In this document: one piece after another, positions 23,555 through 34,965 of the stretch
Numbering within the stretch: position 1 is the stretch's first letter
Layout of the letters: every line of letters starts with the position of its first letter
From: Meloidogyne chitwoodi
Lineage: Eukaryota > Nematoda > Chromadorea > Rhabditida > Meloidogynidae
Length of the DNA stretch: 64,000 nt
NCBI GenBank assembly: GCA_015183035.1
Contig: JACZZP010000002.1
Location: 2,170,001 to 2,234,000 of the forward strand
Direction: 5' to 3'
Notes under the pieces: model-generated
Told to the model about the DNA's origin: nothing
What the model saw: the letters and a program-made list of their open reading frames with translations, nothing else
The model's database searches: none
Made by a program: the position numbers and the translations under genes

Positions 23555-25074
23555 TAGTTACTCGCAGAACTTCACTGGCAGAACTCCAAGCGATTTTCTT
23601 GAATTCATCAGCCGTGGAGACCAACTTTGTATTTTTTTTAATTTTAATAAAATTAAATTTTAAATTTTTTTTAGTAAATTTAAAAGATAAAAATCCAGAA
23701 ACTGATAATATTGCTTTGGATAGTTTATATTTGGATATTTCTTTTATTTTGAAAAATATGACCTTCTGAAAGACGAAGGTCGCAATGTCTACGTTGGATT
23801 ACATGGCTTGGATTAATGTAAGGAATAAGTAAATAAATAAAAAATTTTATTTAATTTAAAAAAATATAATTTATAAAAATTAAAAAATAATAATAAATTA
23901 AAAAATTATTTTAACAGGAAATGTGTTGGTGATAGGCTCAAACAAGACACTGAAAGACTTGCTAGACAAAATTTCGAAGAAAATTTAAAGCAAGATTTGA
24001 AGGATAAGGAACATGATGAAAAAATTGAAATTTTAACGGCTGCGGTAAGAAATTAATTTTAAATTAAATTTTATTTATAAATTAATTTTATTTAAAGAAT
24101 AAGGCTGAAACGGAAAAGAGGATAGCTTTGGAAGCTAAGTTTAATGATTTGCTGGAAAGGTATAATGCTAAAGAAAACTATGATATAGAAGGAAAAAACA
24201 AATTGAAAAGGAAATGAATGATGTAAGAGATGAGCTCAAAGAGCATGATGAACGAATCTCTATTGTGGAGTACATATGATGTGGAAGTATTAAAGAATTG
24301 GAAGGCAAAGATGGAGGAACAGGTAGAGGAATCTCGGGAGGAGGCCAAGGCAGATGAAGGATGTGTAGGAGGAGATGATGGGGCGAGGAAGAAGAGGGCA
24401 GTCAAAGGAGGTTGTGGTCGAGGAACTAAGAAGGGTGGAAGAGGAAAAAAGGAGGAAAGGGTGGAAATTTAATTGATGGAGCCAAAAAGTTTTATGACGA
24501 CAATGCGAAGATATTTAAGGGTATGTATTTATTGCGTCCACTTTTATCAAATCCTCTATAGATTAAACTCACAAAAATTATAAATGGCCCGACATTTACT
24601 CGAATTTAAGTGTTAAATCTAAATCGCATCAATAAAAACTGTTATTACCTTAACAATTATTCTATACCATTTTTTCGAGAATTTGTGAACCATTTGTTAT
24701 TTTTGTGAATTTGATCTGTATGAGTTTGATCTAAAGGGATGACCCAATTTTTAAAATAAATTTATAATTATTAAATTCCAAAATCAATTTAAAATAAAAT
24801 TAAGAATTTTATTTCAGACCCGGAAGGGTATGTAAAGAACAAGAGCAAACAACTTTTGAAGAAAGGCTTAAAAAAGGCAGAGCAATAGTGGAGAATGCCT
24901 GCACAGCCGCCACTGTTGGAATTGGCGATATTGTTGGGGTATGTGATATGGTGAAGGTGTAGAAAGACTCGCTACGAAGGGAGTAAACGAGTTGTGTATG
25001 CTGATCGAGAAAGGATGGAATGAGGTTAAGAAGGGGGCTACGGCAATTTGGGATGACACAAAAAAGTTATTTTG
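23555..25074 (+). pseudogene. Unrecognised secreted Cys family, unit U5 with C-terminal end (decayed)
   Basis: Blocks: YSQNFTGRTPSDFLEFISRG (23562-), a LKDKNPETD block with a frameshift (23690-23815), KCVGDRLKQDTERLARQNFE (23919-24045), a charged helix (24095-24220), and a longer helix plus a Gly/Lys-rich tail (24230-24470). A final pair of blocks, 24818-24960 and 24955-25074, ends GWNEVKKGATAIWDDTKKLF and a stop. At least four frame changes are needed to read it through. 23850-24050 is nearly identical to 19320-19503 in U1. The amphipathic C-terminal end is seen only here. Confidence 0.55.
24547..24731. mobile_element. Short inverted-repeat element in U5
   Basis: Left arm ATCAAATCCTCTATAGATTA then AACTCACAAAAATTATAAAT, and its diverged reverse complement at 24690-24731 (CCATTTGTTATTTTTGTGAA). 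It lies between two exon-like blocks of the decayed unit, in intron position. Confidence 0.65.
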
Positions 25075-25373
25075 ATCAGAAAGATGACATTTTCAATAAA
25101 CAAAACAAACACTGACTAAATTATTTGTTAAGAAGATATATATTATATTTACTTGTATGGCTTTAAATTTTGCTAATTAAAAAAATAAAATAATAGTACT
25201 ATTCAAATTAGTTAAAAATGATTTCTCTTCTCTTAAATAAGGAACACAAAAATTAAAAAAAGAAAAGAAAATATTTATTTTTAAAAGACATATTTTTTGA
25301 TTTTAATAATAATTATTATTAAATATTAATAAAAGTTGATTAATAAATATTAAAAAAATTAATTTATTTATTT

Positions 25374-28300
25374 TTACATATATCGAGTATTATTTCCATT
25401 AGCTTTAATAATTCTAGATTTTTCAGTAAAAATACCTTCCTCTCTATTATTAGGTAATTGAGAATAACCATTTTGAGTATTTCTGATTAATTTATTTGTT
25501 GAAGTAAGAAGTATCTTTTTTTTTTTAAAAATTTTAATTTATTTTTATTTTAAAAATTAATTTTACCCCAATAGATAATAATATAGTTATACACATTAAA
25601 ATCCAAAATGCTGACCAAACATTTGTTAATTCTGATTTAGTTGTAGTTGTTTTATTAGGTAATTTATTATTTAATTTTAAATTACTATTATTTTCTAAAA
25701 TTAAAAAAAATTAGTTTAATGAAATTTAAAAATAATTAAAAAAATAAAATATTTATTTTTTTTAATATGGGGGACAAATCATCAAACCGACAATTCACCG
25801 AAAAGACGCGAAGAATTGACTCTAATTCAGCGAATTTGAAAAATTATTAAGGAAAATTTAAAAAAATGGATTTATTATAAACCAAATAAAATTGTGAATA
25901 TTTATTTTCCAATAATAACCCTTTAAAAACTCAAAATTCAATATTTTTTTAATTTTTCGGTGAATTGTTTGTTTGGTGAATTGACTCAATTTTCTTTTAT
26001 TTTTTTTAATTAATACTAAAATAATTAAAAATAAAATTATTATTTTTAATAAATATTAAACCTTTTTTAATAAGTTTGTTTGTTTCATTATTTTCTTCTT
26101 CTTCTAAAACATCTTGTGGTAAAACAGCAAAGGAAGAACCAATAATAGGCAAAAAAGGTTTAATATTTTCTTCAAATTTATTTATTTTTTCTTTTTTATT
26201 TCCAAATAAATCTATCCAATTACTTTCTTCTTCTTCATCTTTTAAATAAAAAAAAAAAAAAAATTTTTTTAATTTTACCTTTAAAAGAAACATTAAAACG
26301 TGCTTTTCTTTCAATAATAGGCATATCATGTAACCAAAAATCTAAGCCTTTTACATCCTTAAAAATAAATTTAATTAATTTTTTTTTAATGTCTGAATAT
26401 TTCTTTTTGATTTAAAGAAAATTTTTTTAACATTATTTTTGTTTCAGAATTTTCAAAATAAAATTACGCTGAAGAAAAAAATTTATTTGAATCTTTAATG
26501 GTGTATCCGGAAAAATATACATACCTATGTAAAATAAAAAAATACGGTAGGAAAGAAAAGTTTAATTTTTGGAAATATTATTCTCTTTTTGGTTTAATGC
26601 CTACTACTTATTTTTATCTTTTTTGAAGTTAAATAAGCAAAGGGACGAAAAATTTCAAAAAAATTTTAAAATTTTCAAAAAATTTTCAGCATTTGAAGAA
26701 TTTAAGAGAAAATAATTTATATTTAATTTGTAAAAATAATATATTATACCTGATATCCATCAACACCATGGGGTACTTCCAAAATAGTATTATTATCATT
26801 ATTTTCACTAGTACTAATATTAAAAGTAATACGAAAATAATTTCTTCCATTCCAATTTTGAGGTCTCCAATCTTAAAAAATTAAATTAATTTAATTTTTA
26901 AAATTAAATTAATTAATTTAAAACAAAATTAAACCTTTATCAGGAGAGTGTCCTCTAATAAAATTTTTAACCATTTTAGGGTAATAATTATTCATTAAAA
27001 TTAAATCTGTTCTGTTAAGTGGAATAGGGTGTAGACCAATAAAGAAATACCTTTTTTTTTTTAATTTAAAAAATAATTAAATAATTTATTTAATTTTACA
27101 TATCATTAGCATGATTAGAATAATTAGTCATTTCAAATTCACCAACATAACTTATCCCACCAAATCTAGTATTTACCAAAGACGTTAAAAATGCTTCAGA
27201 ATGCATAGATTCGTAAGTAACACGCATATGAACTTGAATAAATATTTAATTTTTTTTAAATTAATTAATTTAAATATAATTAAAGAATTAAAAATTAGAA
27301 AAAAAGTATACTTTGGTAAAAAAATTAAAAAAAAATATTTTTAAATAAAATAAAAATTCACTCATGCCTATTTTAGAAATCTCTCCCTTTTATTAACAAT
27401 AAAGATTTTCCATAAAATAAATTTTTTTAATTAATTTGAGGATATTAGTAAATCTAATTAGACTATAAATTATTATTTTTTAATTTAAAAAAAAAATTTT
27501 TTAAATGGGCGTGGCCTAAAATTGTTGGGTGGATTTTAGTAAATACAATTAAATATTTAATTTACTAGTTTTATTAAATTCTTCTTTATAACGATCAAAA
27601 CAAGCATTATATGATTGAGGAGAATAATAACCAAAAGTATTAGTTGCTTTATAACATTCTTTATCTAATCTATCGTCGTCACTCCAACGGTCAAATTCAA
27701 CGGTTGTTGTAGAAATAAGTAAAGGACGAGGCTTTAAAAATTAATTAATTAATTTTTAAATAATTTAGGTAATTTATTAATTGTTCATTATGCCAAATCA
27801 CTCATTTTTAAGTCTCAGAAGACTTCTAATAAATAAATAGATGGGACAAACCACGCCTAGACCCTTTGTTTCTTCTGAGACTCAAATGGAGGGGAGAGGA
27901 CAAGGGTTTGAATTATGGAATTGTCAGTTAATATTAGTGACCGGAATGATTCTGTCTACCGGGTAAAATGGTCTCTTATCTTCACACACTCTTTCCTTCT
28001 TTTTTATGTAACTCTTCCCTTTTTCCGACTCAACCCGGTCATACCCGGTTCTAAAAGCACGGCTGTATAGACAGACACCATTTGCGGAATTTACCGCACA
28101 TTTTTCTCTGTGTCTGTAAATACTGCCGTGCTATCAAAACCGGGTATGACCGGGTTGAGTCGGAGAATGGTCAAAGATGCATAAAAAAGAATGAGAGAGT
28201 GTGTGTGAAGATAGAGACCATTTTACCCGAATAACAGAATCATTCCGGTCACTAGTCAATATAACCCTATTTACTCGCAATAAAATATTTCATCTTTAAA

Positions 28301-30970
28301 TCATCTTTTTGTATAAAATATTTTTTTGCGAATAAATGGGTTGAGTCTCCTAAAACTTGTTTCCAAAAGCACCCCTACTTTTCAAATAATAATAAAATAA
28401 TTCTAACCTTCCAATTTCTCAAAGAATGCACAAAATTGTCAAAGGGAATAATTTCAGTATCAACCCCTGGACCATTAAAAATAATATCAAAATCTTCAAA
28501 TAATTGCTGTTGACGTAATAAATCAAAAGAATCAACTTTACGTAGACAATCAACTTTTTGTTGGTCAGAAAATGTTTTGTTTGTTGAATTATCTCCAAGA
28601 CACTTTTTTTTAAAAAAATTAAAAATAAATAAATAAATATAATTTACATTAAAATGTTCAAGAAGAAGATAACTTTGATTTAAATTTGTATCTTTTTTGA
28701 AAAAAGGAACACCAGAACTGATAAATGCTTGTTGAAATAATTCATCTCTAACTGCTGGGGAAACACATAAATATAATAAAGCTGAAGCACCTGCACTATT
28801 TCCCATTGCTAATATTTTTAAATTTATTTAATAAATTGAATTAGTGAAAATTTAAATTTAAAGATTTGGAGGGAAAACATCCAGTTTAGGTAGGGGACGA
28901 TAAAGAGTAGCCTGTTGTTTTTGGCCATAACATTTTTATTTCTTAACAGATCTAAATAGTTCTTTTATCAATCAAAGCATCCGATAAGCGGATAAATTTA
29001 TCCAATTGGAACGATCCAATCAGATCGCTCAACAAAAAGTTATAGTGATAAAAGTGGAAAATCGTTATTTTCGCGTTTTTCTGGCATAACATTTTTTAAA
29101 ATCAACAGATCTGATCAGTCAAATTAGTGAAAAGACTCCACTTTTTGAGATCTTTTGAATGACAAAAAAATTATTTGAAGAAGTTTAAAATGAAAAAAGT
29201 TATATGAGCTACTCTGAATCGTCCTTTACCTTCAGTTTAGGTTACACACCCCACTTATTCGAAAAAATATTTTAACTTTGAAAAATATTTTTTCTTGCGA
29301 ATAAATGGGGTGTGTACATAAAGTGGACAGTTTTATTTATTTAACCTAAAAATAATTAAAATTTTATTAAAAAATAAAAAACACCTGTAATTTGTCTGTT
29401 ATCACCACCAAAATTGTGAATTTCTTTTTGAACCCATTCTAACGCAAAAATAATATCTAAATAAAATACAAAATATTAAAAATTTAAAAAATCGTTAAAC
29501 TAAAAAAATTAAAAATATAGTTTTTAGGTACACACCCCATTTATTCGCAAGAAAATATTTTATTTTCAATACATTTTTAGTTTAAAATATTTTCTTGCGA
29601 CTAAATGGGGTGTTCGCTTAAATTTATCAAATTTAAAAAAGTCTTTACCATGCATCGCCATATTTCTTTTAACAGTTTTATCATTCCCCAAATCTAAAAG
29701 ACCAAAAACACCTAAACGATATGCAGAAATAACAAATACAATATCATCAGAAGAATATTTTTGTACAATTTCTGTTTCATTAAACATTGTAGCAGAATCA
29801 TAACCAAAAGCACCACCATGAATGTAAAACAGAATAGGACAGAGTTTTTTTACTTTGTTCTTTTTAAATTTTAATTTAAATATTTTTTATTATATAAAGG
29901 ACGTTTCGGTGCAAGGAACGAAAAATTTAAATAAAAAAAAAAAAAATTTATTGAAATAAATTAAATTTTTATACTAGAACTCATCTAATAATCATAATTA
30001 ATCATAAATAAATAAATATATTAATTATTAAATATTAAGTAAGTTAAGGAGCTGAAAAATCGAAAGAAATCTCAGACTTAATGGAATTTTAATTTTACAT
30101 CCAAAAAATCTAAATTTTTTAGAGAAGGTAAATAACCATCAGAATAGTATTCTTAAAAAATTTGAAAAATTTAACTATTAATTTGGAAATTTTACAATAA
30201 TGCACCGAAACGTCCTTTTCCGTTCACAGTTAAATAATAAAAAATACCAAACATTTAGGGCTAGTAAATATATTAACATAAATACAATCCTCAGAAATAT
30301 ATTTTTGTGGTGATCTAGTTCTTGTAGAATTCTGGAAAAATTAAAAAAAAATTTAAATTTTTTTTTAAGTTTACACTAAGACAAGCAGCAGTGTATTTTG
30401 TAGTATTCCAAATTCCCTTCCACGGCTTTTTTTCTTTTAATGGGGAAAAACGAAGATTTCCGAGTGGTGGTTCAGAAAAGGGAATACCCTTAAAAAAAAT
30501 TTTAAAAAAATTTTTAAAAAAAAAAACCTCAAAAACAATAGATGGTTTATCATACCCAGCGACAAGAGAAATTCGTCCTTCAATTTTACCTCCACTTAGA
30601 TTAATTATTGTATTACAATTTGAACATTTTGACATCTTAATTTAATCATTTTTAATTAATTTAAAAAATAAGACTGAGCAAAGATTTTAGCAAAAATAAG
30701 TAATAAAAAGGAAAAAAATTGTGTCTTTTTTCAAAATTAATTTTCTTCTCTTTTTTCACCTTATTTTCGAATTCATTTGTTTCATTTTTTAAATGATCTC
30801 CATGACGATGAAAAATCCAATCAAAAAAATTTTCTTTACTATAGTATTAAATAATTAATTTAATTAAAAATAAATTAAATAAACCTAATATTAAAATTAT
30901 GAATTATTCCATTAATAAATTGTTGATTATTAAGAAGAAATAGAGAAAATAATAATAAAATAAATTTCAT
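25374..30970 (-). CDS. Transmembrane carboxylesterase-like protein (gliotactin/neuroligin type)
   Basis: Seventeen exons on the minus strand, 719 residues: 30970-30885, 30838-30760, 30635-30528, 30488-30375, 30331-30253, about 29852-29649, 29456-29385, 28808-28648, 28602-28408, 27731-27566, 27232-27100, 27050-26935, 26871-26750, 26357-26279, 26238-26062, 25694-25567, 25514-25374. A signal peptide (MKFILLLFSLFLLNNQQFI...) is followed by a type-B esterase fold: EGIPFSEPPLGNLRF, SEDCIYVNIF, YIHGGAFGYD, the elbow GNSAGA (Ser present), TTTVEFD (acidic residue) and NHANDMYFFIG (His). After an acidic stretch there is one TM helix (VWSAFWILMCITILLSIG) and a short tail ending NNTRYM. Type I membrane topology and the tail suggest an adhesion protein related to gliotactin or neuroligin, but the triad looks intact, so hydrolase activity is possible. 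Intron 3 is only 39 nt with a GTTTTT donor. The start of exon 6 is uncertain by about 8 nt. Confidence 0.85.
25773..25987. mobile_element. Inverted-repeat element in TM-esterase intron 15
   Basis: Left end has CGACAATTCACCGAAAAG; right end has TTTTTCGGTGAATTGTTTGT and TTGGTGAATTGACTC. It lies between exons 15 and 16 (intron 25695-26061). No coding potential. Confidence 0.7.
27935..28255. mobile_element. About 320-bp MITE with roughly 140-bp arms, TM-esterase intron 9
   Basis: Ends TAGTGACCGGAATGATTCTG and CAGAATCATTCCGGTCACTA are perfect reverse complements, and the match continues inward through AAATGGTCTC, CACACTCT and CCGACTCAACCCGGTCATAC. TA flanks the GTGACC ends on both sides, consistent with a TA target duplication (Tc1/mariner-like, inferred). 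It is GC-richer than its surroundings. Confidence 0.88.
28263..28341. mobile_element. Hairpin MITE, family A (copy A2)
   Basis: ACCCTATTTACTCGCAATAA ... TTTTTTTGCGAATAAATGGG; related to copies A1 and A3-A5. It lies directly beside the larger MITE in the same intron. Confidence 0.75.
28892..29232. mobile_element. Inverted-repeat element with 10-bp flanking duplication, TM-esterase intron 7
   Basis: Ends AGGGGACGATAAAGAGTAGC and GCTACTCTGAATCGTCCTTT face each other. The 10-bp direct repeat CAGTTTAGGT flanks the element on both sides (28882-28891 and 29233-29242), as expected for a target-site duplication of Mutator-like length. No coding sequence. Confidence 0.75.
29241..29317. mobile_element. 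Hairpin MITE, family A (copy A3)
   Basis: GTTACACACCCCACTTATTC ... TTGCGAATAAATGGGGTGTG TAC: an almost complete palindrome, adjacent to the preceding element and in the same intron. Confidence 0.85.
29527..29615. mobile_element. Hairpin MITE, family A (copy A4)
   Basis: TACACACCCCATTTATTCGC then AAGAAAATATTTT ... AAAATATTTTCTTGCGACTA then AATGGGGTGT. The most regular copy of the family, in TM-esterase intron 6. Confidence 0.88.
29881..30246. mobile_element. Inverted-repeat element, TM-esterase intron 5
   Basis: Left AAAGGACGTTTCGGTGCA (29896-29913) and right TGCACCGAAACGTCCTTTT (30201-30219) are perfect inverted repeats. Outer AT-rich arms (TATTTTTTATTATAT / AATAATAAAAAATA) extend the match, with a 12-nt insertion on the right. 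Confidence 0.8.
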
Positions 30971-32900
30971 GATTATTTAAAAAAAATAATACTAATAATA
31001 AAATTCTGATTTAATTTAAAAAAAATTCTGATTTAGTTTGTATTAAATTCTGATTTTTATATTAATTATTAGTGTTTTAAACAAAAATTCTGATTTAGTT
31101 TGTATTAAATTCTGATTTTTATATTAATTATTAGTGTTTTAAAAAAAAATTCTGATTTTGTTTTTATTAAATTTTGATTTTTATATTATAATTATTATTG
31201 TTTAGAAAAAATTCTGATTTTGTTTTTATTAAATTCTGATTTTTATATTAATTATTAATGTTTTAAAAAAATTCTGATTTTGTTTTTATTAAATTCTGAT
31301 TTTTATATTAATTATTAGTGTTTAAAACAGCAATTTTTAATTGCAAAGAAATAATGGTTATATGTTTATATTAAATTATCTAAATAAAATGTACTTTATA
31401 TTAATTTAAATATTATTTATTTATTATTATTTTTAGACTTATCAGTAAATTGATAAAAAATAAAATATTGTTATCAACTAAATTGATTTATTTTTTAAAT
31501 ATGTATTTTTTGTAGAAAATGTAGGATATATTTTAAAAAATATATATTTTTTGCTTAAATATCTTTTTTTCTATAAGAAATTAAAAAAAATTTTATTAGA
31601 ATATATTAAATTAAAAATAAATTAAAAATTTATTTTTCGATACAAAATTTATTATTAATACTTTGTATAGGTAATTTACTACTTATTCTTCATACCTTTT
31701 TACTTTTTTAATTTTAAACAATTTAATAATTTTTATAAAATATTATTTAAATTTAAAAAAAATATTAAAATTATTTTTAATTTTTTATTTAAAAATAATT
31801 TTATTAAATTTTCCAATTAATTTACTACTCAAATTAGTCATAATTATTAAATATAATTTTCCCAGCTATAATAAAATTGTTTTGCTGTGTCATCTAATAA
31901 TTTAAAAATTATAAAAAATTTATGGGAAAATATAAAAAAAACGAAAAACAAATTTAAACTAATGATTCATTTATTTTTTAATTAATTTATTTATTTTTTT
32001 AAATTTATCTAATAAAATTTATTTTTATCCAATTAGTTAACGCCCATTAAAATTTAATATAAAAACAGTTGGAAATTAAAACAATTTTATCATTTTAAAA
32101 ATAATTATTTTATTTAAATATTTCCCTTCCTAAAAGGGGAGAGGGAGGATGTGAATATTTTATTTATCCACCAATGATATATTCAGTCGAGAAATTTATT
32201 TTATTTTTATAATAAAATAATCTGGCTAAGGAATATTGACTTTTGAGAAAATAAGTTTGTTAAATAATAATTTTTAAATAATTTTTATAAATAAAATTAA
32301 ATAAATTTTGAATATTAAATAATCAAAATAATTATTAAAAAATTATATTTTTTAAATTAAATAAATTTTAAATAATCTAAAAATTAATTTAAAGATGCTG
32401 TGATAAACATCATCAATGCATTAATGTAATAAAGAATTGCCCAAACATTCATAATTAGTATATCACTTCATAAAAATAAACTTACTCTTCACTTAATAAT
32501 ATTCAGGAAAACAAACGTAAGCTACTTAATATTAAAAAGTTTAATAAGTTTAAATATAAATAAAAGTCCACAAAATTCAGAAATATTCAAAAATAATTTT
32601 ATATTTCTTTTATCTATTTGGTCACCTTTTTTTTGTTATAAATTTATATTTAACTATTTTCTTTGTTTAATTAAAAAAATTTTAAACCGAATAAAAATAA
32701 AATAATAATAATTATTATAAAATATAATTAAATATTATTTTTATTTAAAAATATATAACTTATTAAAATTCAGAAATATTATAATTATGCTTTCCAAGCT
32801 ACTTCAGATGACACTCAAACTACAACTGAAGAAATATATTCCCAATAATTAATTAAAAAATACTAAAATTTATTAAAATAATTTATTTTTACCTTTAATT
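30971..32900. other. Intergenic AT-rich DNA upstream of the TM-esterase
   Basis: No gene seen. It begins with a tandem repeat (31015-31320) immediately upstream of the TM-esterase start, so that repeat may overlap its promoter. The remainder is AT-rich with no ordered pattern that I can name. Confidence 0.6.
31015..31320. repeat. About 60-bp minisatellite built on AATTCTGATTTT
   Basis: Five imperfect units, each with two copies of AAATTCTGATTTT separated by GTTTTTATT and followed by ATATTAATTATTAGTGTTTT. The core is the reverse complement of the AAAATCAGAATTTTT core at 36990-37195 and 51060-51470. Confidence 0.9.
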
Positions 32901-33670
32901 TATTAAAATCCAGCTTTTGGAAAATTGATCGCATCCATCGAGACTTTTTTACATACTACTTAATTATATATTTTTCACTGCTTCTGCCTCTACGAATTAC
33001 GAAAATTGCCCTCAATTTCGGACTTGGCTTGCAATTATGCCATTTAGCATCATAGCAAAGTTAAAAAGGTATGGGAAAGGAATTTTTATTAATTTTAAAA
33101 ATTTAATAAAAATAATTCTTAAAAATTGTTTAATTTTTAATTTTCAATAAAAAATGATTTTAATTTAAAAATTTGGACAAAATTACTAAAAAAATTTAAT
33201 ATTAAAAAATAAATTAATTTTTTAATTTAATAGATTGGTGGAATGCTACATACTACATATGAAAGCATGTTCACCAATCCGGACCTTATCGACTATAAAT
33301 TCAAGCTTAATGCTTTATTTAAAATCCGAGAGGGAGATGCACCTCGGATTCGATAGGACTGCATAGAAGATGGAAAATGTAAAGAAAGATAAGTAAAAAA
33401 TATGAGGGTGTTGAATATTATGGCTGTGCCATAAATGGAAAAATGCCCAACACATTTAATTTGTCAAATCCGGAAACTGATGATGCAAAAAATTTATTTT
33501 TAATTTCAACTGTATTTTTTTAATTAAATAAAAATAAAATAAATTATTAATTTAGATGCCAGAATGTGGAAATAAATTCTTTAATTTCACTGATGTTGAA
33601 AAAGTTTTTTGGAAGTAATTTAAATGGATTTGAAAAATTCTGCTTGGAAATGACATAATCTGTATTTTTT
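32901..33670 (+). pseudogene. Unrecognised secreted Cys family, block 2 unit V0 (decayed)
   Basis: 32960-33070 has a signal-like stretch and NYENCP, then a frameshift into LACNYAI and a stop. 33227-33500 reads YESMFTNPDLIDYKFKLNAL and KIREGDAPRI, then TAG, then CIEDGKCKE and another stop. 33560-33660 gives FFNFTDVEKVF with stops. These correspond block by block to the intact-looking exons of unit V2. Non-functional as read. Confidence 0.55.
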
Positions 33671-33769
33671 AAATTTTTTTTAAATTATTAAAATTTAAAT
33701 AATCTATTTTCTTTTATTTTATTTTTCTTTAATTACTTATTTAATTTAAAAAAAAATATTTAATTTATT

Positions 33770-33950
33770 TAACTTCAGCTCTTGGAAAGGCGATCGCATC
33801 CATTGCAATCATCGGTCTGTTCATCGCAACCTCCAACACTTCACGGCCACCACAAACTAATTATCCTGCCCAATCTCGGACTTGACTTGTGACAATGCTG
33901 TTAATATCATGTTAATAAATATTATGATTGCAACCGGTATTTTAAATTAA
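33770..33950 (+). pseudogene. Unrecognised secreted Cys family, unit V1 (signal exon only)
   Basis: LGKAIASIAIIGLFIATSN is a signal-like stretch, followed after a frameshift by CPISDLTCDNAVNIM and a GTATTT donor. No second exon follows before unit V2 starts at 34071. A lone duplicated first exon. Confidence 0.5.
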
Positions 33951-34070
33951 TTAATTTTTATACTTTATTATTAATTTTTTTTTAATTTAAAAAAAAAATT
34001 AAATAAAAAATTAAATTTATAAATCAATTTAAAAAAATTACTAATTTATTGAAATTTAGTTATTGTAAAA

Positions 34071-34965
34071 ATGATTGTATCCATCGCAATCCTCGCCATG
34101 TCCATTCTTCCTTGTTTCGCAACTGATCTATCGAAATATATTAGCTGCCCAATCAAGAAAATGGATTGTGATTATGCCATAAACATTATGGCAAAAAACA
34201 TTTCAAAATGTACCGGGTGAGGGAAATTAATTTTTATATAATTTAATATTAATTTTTTAAATTATTAAAAAATTTTTAAAAATTATAGTTAAACATTTTG
34301 GACAAAAAAGATTTAAAAAAATTAAAAAAATAATATTTTAAAATACAAAAATTATTTTAATCATTAAAAATTAATTTTTAAAATTTAATAGAATTGTAAT
34401 ATGCTACGAAAGCATGTTCACGAATCCGGACCTCATGGATTATAAATTCAAGCTTCACGCTTTATTTAAAATTCGTGAGGGAGATGCACCCCGAATATGT
34501 CAATAATACATTGATGATGGTCCATGCACGGAAATTAATTCCGAGGGAATCAAACATCATTCGAATGGCTTCGAATTATTTTACAATGTGGACATAAACT
34601 CATTGGAAGTAGTTAGGCTGGACGACAGTGAGTTTTTTTAATTTAAAAAATACTAGAAATTTTAAACATTATGAAGGTCCTTTTATTTTAAAATTTTATC
34701 TTATTTTTGAAAAAACTAATAAATACATTCGGTCCTTTTTGGTGCACTTATAAGCGGATTTTACTAATTAAATTTAAAAAATTAAAAAAAAAGGATAAAG
34801 CTATGAAGGAATAAATTTAAAAAAATAAATAATTTGCACAGGACCTTGCCAATAAAATATAAAAATTAGAAAATTGGCAAAAATTAATTAAGAAAGATGT
34901 TTGTAAAATTGAAAAGGACATGGAGATCTCGTCCTACTGCGCTTATGAAAGTAACCTTTCAGCAA
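34071..34965 (+). pseudogene. Unrecognised secreted Cys family, unit V2 (one in-frame stop)
   Basis: The least damaged copy. Exon 1, 34071-34216, starts ATG with a signal peptide (MIVSIAILAMSILPCFA) and then KYISCPIKKMDCDYAINIMA. Exon 2, 34392-34627, joins in frame: GIVICYESMFTNPDLMDYKF, then KIREGDAPRICQ, a TAA at 34504-34506, then YIDDGPCTE and SNGFELFYNVDINSLEVV, ending with a GTGAGT donor. A possible third exon near 34892-34965 has DVCKIEKDMEISSYCAYE. With a CAA or CAG at the stop it would be a secreted Cys-containing protein. The third exon junction is uncertain. The family is unknown to me. Confidence 0.6.

Noticed and set aside
33350..34506. UAG/UAA stops in units V0 and V2 as recoded glutamine codons
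   Set aside because: They fall at adjacent, not the same, positions of the domain, V0 has further stops and frameshifts, and all other genes end at normal UAA, UAG and UGA codons.
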